Below are positions 59,537-64,000 of a stretch of 64,000 bases of DNA, piece by piece. The DNA lies in contig NZ_MUZA01000004.1 of NCBI RefSeq assembly GCF_021442385.1, forward strand, positions 111,902 to 175,901, written 5' to 3'. The position numbers and the translations under genes are program-made. Source of the stretch: Micromonospora sp. MH99. Its GTDB lineage: Bacteria; Actinomycetota; Actinomycetes; Mycobacteriales; Micromonosporaceae. Every line of letters begins with the position of its first letter. The first letter of the stretch is position 1. Below the pieces are notes generated by a model. The model saw only the letters and a list, made by a program, of their open reading frames with translations. It was not told the DNA's origin and ran no database searches.

Positions 59537-60652
59537 CTAGGCCAGGACGTCGGCCAGCGGGAGCACGGTCATGCCGTGCGCCTCGGCGACCGGGCCGTAG
59601 GTGACCTGGCCGTCGTGGGTGTTGAGGCCCAGCGCGAGGGCCGGGTCGTTGCGCAGCGCCTCGCGCCAGCCGTTGTTGGCCAGTTCCAGGGCGTACGGCA
59701 GGGTGACGTTGGTCAGCGCGTAGGTGCTGGTGTTCGGCACCGCGCCGGGCATGTTCGCCACGCAGTAGAAGATCGACTCGTGCACCTTGTAGACCGGGTC
59801 GGCGTGCGTGGTGGGGCGCGAGTCCTCGAAGCAGCCGCCCTGGTCGATGGCGATGTCGACGAGCACGCTGCCCGGCTTCATCCGGGAGACCAGCTCGTTG
59901 GAGATCAGCGTCGGGGCCTTCGCGCCGGGCACCAGCACCGCGCCGATGACCAGGTCGGCGTCGAGCACCGCCCGCTCGATCTCGTACGCGTTCGAGGCGA
60001 CGGTCTGCAGGTGCCCCCGGTAGATGGCGTCGGCCTGGCGGAGCCGGGCGACGTTCTTGTCCAGCAGCAGCACCTCGGACTGCAGGCCCAGGGCGATGGC
60101 GGCGGCGTTCATGCCGGAGACGCCGGCGCCGATGACGACGGTCTTCGCCGCGTACACGCCGGAGACGCCGCCGGGCAGCACGCCGCGCCCGCCGCCGGTG
60201 CGCATCATGTAGAACGCGCCCACCTGCGGGGCGAGCCGGCCGGCCACCTCGGACATCGGGGCGAGCAGCGGCAACGACCGGTCGGGCAGCTCGACGGTCT
60301 CGTACGCGATGCCGGTGACCTTGCGGTCGATCAGCGCGTCCGTGCACTCCTTGGAGGCGGCCAGGTGCAGGTAGGTGAACAGCACCTGCCCCTCGCGCAT
60401 CCGGTGGTACTCCTCGGCGATCGGCTCCTTGACCTTGAGCACCAGCTCGGCGGTGTCCCACACCTCGTCGGCGGTGGCCAGGATCGTGGCGCCCGCCGCG
60501 GCGAACTCCTCATCGGTGATGCTGGAGCCGACGCCGGCGCCGGACTCGACGAAGACCTGGTGGCCGCTGCGGGTGAACTCGTTGACGCCCGCCGGCGTGA
60601 TCGCCACGCGGTACTCGTGGTTCTTGACCTCGCGTGGGATTCCGACCTTCAC
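59537..60652 (-). CDS. ald: Alanine dehydrogenase
   Basis: 371 aa, full family length. MKVGIPREVKNHEYRVAITP is the N-terminal signature 1; the catalytic Lys is in LKVKEPIAEEY and the catalytic His in FTYLHLAASKE; NAD binds at VVIGAGVSGMNAAAIALG. IDQGGCFEDSRPTTHADPVY is signature 2. It interconverts L-alanine and pyruvate plus ammonia with NAD. The 295-bp gap to the divergent TM2 gene contains only promoter sequence as far as I can see. Confidence 0.96.
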   Translation of the reverse strand: MKVGIPREVKNHEYRVAITPAGVNEFTRSGHQVFVESGAGVGSSITDEEFAAAGATILATADEVWDTAELVLKVKEPIAEEYHRMREGQVLFTYLHLAASKECTDALIDRKVTGIAYETVELPDRSLPLLAPMSEVAGRLAPQVGAFYMMRTGGGRGVLPGGVSGVYAAKTVVIGAGVSGMNAAAIALGLQSEVLLLDKNVARLRQADAIYRGHLQTVASNAYEIERAVLDADLVIGAVLVPGAKAPTLISNELVSRMKPGSVLVDIAIDQGGCFEDSRPTTHADPVYKVHESIFYCVANMPGAVPNTSTYALTNVTLPYALELANNGWREALRNDPALALGLNTHDGQVTYGPVAEAHGMTVLPLADVLA

Positions 60653-60910
60653 GATGCAGACACCTCTCTTCGGGGGCTGGGTTCCCCCCGACTGCTCGGT
60701 GCCGCGACGGCCCCGTTGCCGCCACGGTCCACCGGTCCCGCCGGCGGCAGTCTAGGCGTGCCCGACCCCGCTGGAAGCCAGCACAGTGGCATCCGGTGCC
60801 CGGGTGACCTGACGGAGTGTCAGGGCGCCGAACGGGCCGGCAGTGGGAACCTCACCTCAGCCGTCAGGACAGTGTTCGCCCATTATCGTCCCATCTGATG
60901 TGTGGCGGTG

Positions 60911-60939
60911 CGGACAGCGGGCGAGTGGATCACTAGTGT
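60911..60939 (+). promoter_or_regulatory. Promoter of the TM2 gene, probably leaderless
   Basis: CGGACA (60911-60916) and TAGTGT (60934-60939) are spaced 17 bp. The -10 lies only eight bases before the ATG at 60948 and no Shine-Dalgarno fits, so the transcript should begin at or near the start codon. Confidence 0.5.
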
Positions 60940-60947
60940 GTCCGCCC

Positions 60948-61205
60948 ATGACCACTCCTCCTTACCAGCCGGGGTACGCCCCGGGTTACTCCGACAAGAG
61001 CAAGGTCGTCGCGGGCATCCTCGGCATCCTGCTCGGCACCTTCGGGGCCGGTCGGTTCTACACCGGACACACCAAGATCGCCGTTCTCCAGCTCGTCGTG
61101 AGCCTGGTGACCTGCGGCGTCGGCGCGCTCTGGGGCGTTATCGACGGCATCCTGATCCTGGTCAACGGCGGCACGGACGCGCAGGGCCGCCCGCTGCGCG
61201 ACTGA
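60948..61205 (+). CDS. TM2 domain protein
   Basis: 85 aa. A Pro/Tyr-rich N-terminus (PPYQPGYAPGYSDKSK) precedes the TM2 domain: VVAGILGILLGTFGAGRFYTG, then AVLQLVVSLVTCGVGALWGV and IDGILILVNGG. The GxGRFYxG turn and IDG after helix 2 are diagnostic. Function unknown; the two helices span the cytoplasmic membrane. Confidence 0.88.
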   Translation: MTTPPYQPGYAPGYSDKSKVVAGILGILLGTFGAGRFYTGHTKIAVLQLVVSLVTCGVGALWGVIDGILILVNGGTDAQGRPLRD

Positions 61206-61223
61206 CCCGCACGGCGACATACG

Positions 61224-61252
61224 AAGGGGCCCCGCCGACGGCGGGGCCCCTT
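61224..61252. terminator. Bidirectional terminator between the TM2 and Nudix genes
   Basis: AAGGGGCCCCGC (61224-61235) pairs perfectly with GCGGGGCCCCTT (61241-61252), loop CGACG, followed by TT on the plus strand. It lies between convergent genes. Confidence 0.85.
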
Positions 61253-61291
61253 TGTGCGTACGCACCGATCGGGAAGGACCGGCGGCGGCGC

Positions 61292-63672
<2,381 letters not shown>

Positions 63673-63808
63673 TCATGCAGACCGCCGTGCTCGATCAGCA
63701 AAGTGATCACGCGATCCACGGGATTCCACGGTAACACCTCTGCGGCGGGTACTCGCAGGCCGCACCCCGGGTGCGACAGGAGCGGGCCACCCGGACGACG
63801 CCCGACGG

Positions 63809-64000
63809 TCAGGAAGCGGCAACCTCGGTCGATGGCCGGGTGACCGGCGCGGCCGGGGTGTCCGCCGGCGTGCCCACCTGGGTATCCGCCGGTCGTCGCT
63901 GCGCCGGCGCGGAGGGTGCCCCGGCCGCCGCGTCCGCCGCCGGACGCTCCGGCGGCGACTGCGCGGGCCCGTCGACCACCTCGGGGCCCACCGGCGCGTC
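63809..64000 (-). CDS. C-terminal end of an unidentified Pro/Ala-rich protein (start outside window)
   Basis: The frame is open from 64000 to the stop at 63809, showing 63 residues of Pro/Ala/Thr-rich disordered tail (for example ADTQVGTPADTPAAPVTRPS). No domain is visible, so the family cannot be named. The 163 bp between this stop and pyrG hold the pyrG promoter region. Confidence 0.55.
   Translation of the reverse strand, partial: DAPVGPEVVDGPAQSPPERPAADAAAGAPSAPAQRRPADTQVGTPADTPAAPVTRPSTEVAAS

Overview
The window is very GC-rich, with GTG/TTG starts, translationally coupled ATGA/GTGA junctions, twin-arginine signals and LacI/TetR/XRE regulators throughout. The conserved block pyrG-nudix-ald-xerD-parA-scpA-scpB-rluB-cmk-der and an actinomycete integrative and conjugative element (AICE) point to a filamentous actinomycete, probably Micromonosporaceae (Micromonospora-like). 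The family assignment is inference.

Layout. (1) 1-1063: divergent FMN reductase and MarR regulator sharing an inverted repeat over both starts. (2) 1165-11942: a LacI-controlled amino-sugar locus with a Tat-secreted GH43-like propeller, LacI, an FAD oxidoreductase, a sugar ABC importer (lipoprotein and two permeases), a ROK kinase, NanE and an exported DUF4127 protein; three near-identical palindromes lie in its divergent promoter. (3) 12.1-17.7 kb: a YwqG-like protein, an NmrA-type reductase with divergent TetR, an XRE regulator, a truncated quinone oxidoreductase and a secreted propeller. (4) 17934-31294: the least explained part. A CHAT (caspase-like) protease with an intact His/Cys pair is translationally coupled to a 3084-aa protein of unknown family. 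Divergent to them, starting 40 nt away, is a pair encoding a Cys/His-cluster protein and a multispanning membrane protein. This is the best candidate for an undescribed system, possibly defence or regulated cell death. (5) 31.3-34.4 kb: GNAT, a cytosolic propeller coupled to a CdiI-like immunity protein, and a hydrolase remnant.

(6) 34503-52022: an AICE integrated in a tRNA-Pro(GGG) gene, bounded by a 43-bp direct repeat. It carries cargo (membrane proteins, an AT-richer channel-like gene, an IS481-family element with a GyrI-like passenger, an HTH-CutA fusion), an XRE-TPR regulator facing a palindrome-rich promoter, a transfer module (TraB split into membrane and ATPase proteins, SpdB-like protein), a SprT-like metalloprotein, DUF6197 paralogues, a rolling-circle Rep, Xis and a tyrosine integrase. 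Three copies of one perfect 16-bp palindrome punctuate the transfer/replication region. (7) 52.1-64 kb: tRNA-Pro, then housekeeping genes mostly on the minus strand for ribosome assembly (Der), CMP phosphorylation (Cmk), 23S pseudouridylation, ScpAB/ParA/XerD chromosome segregation, alanine dehydrogenase, a TM2 protein, a Nudix hydrolase and CTP synthase.
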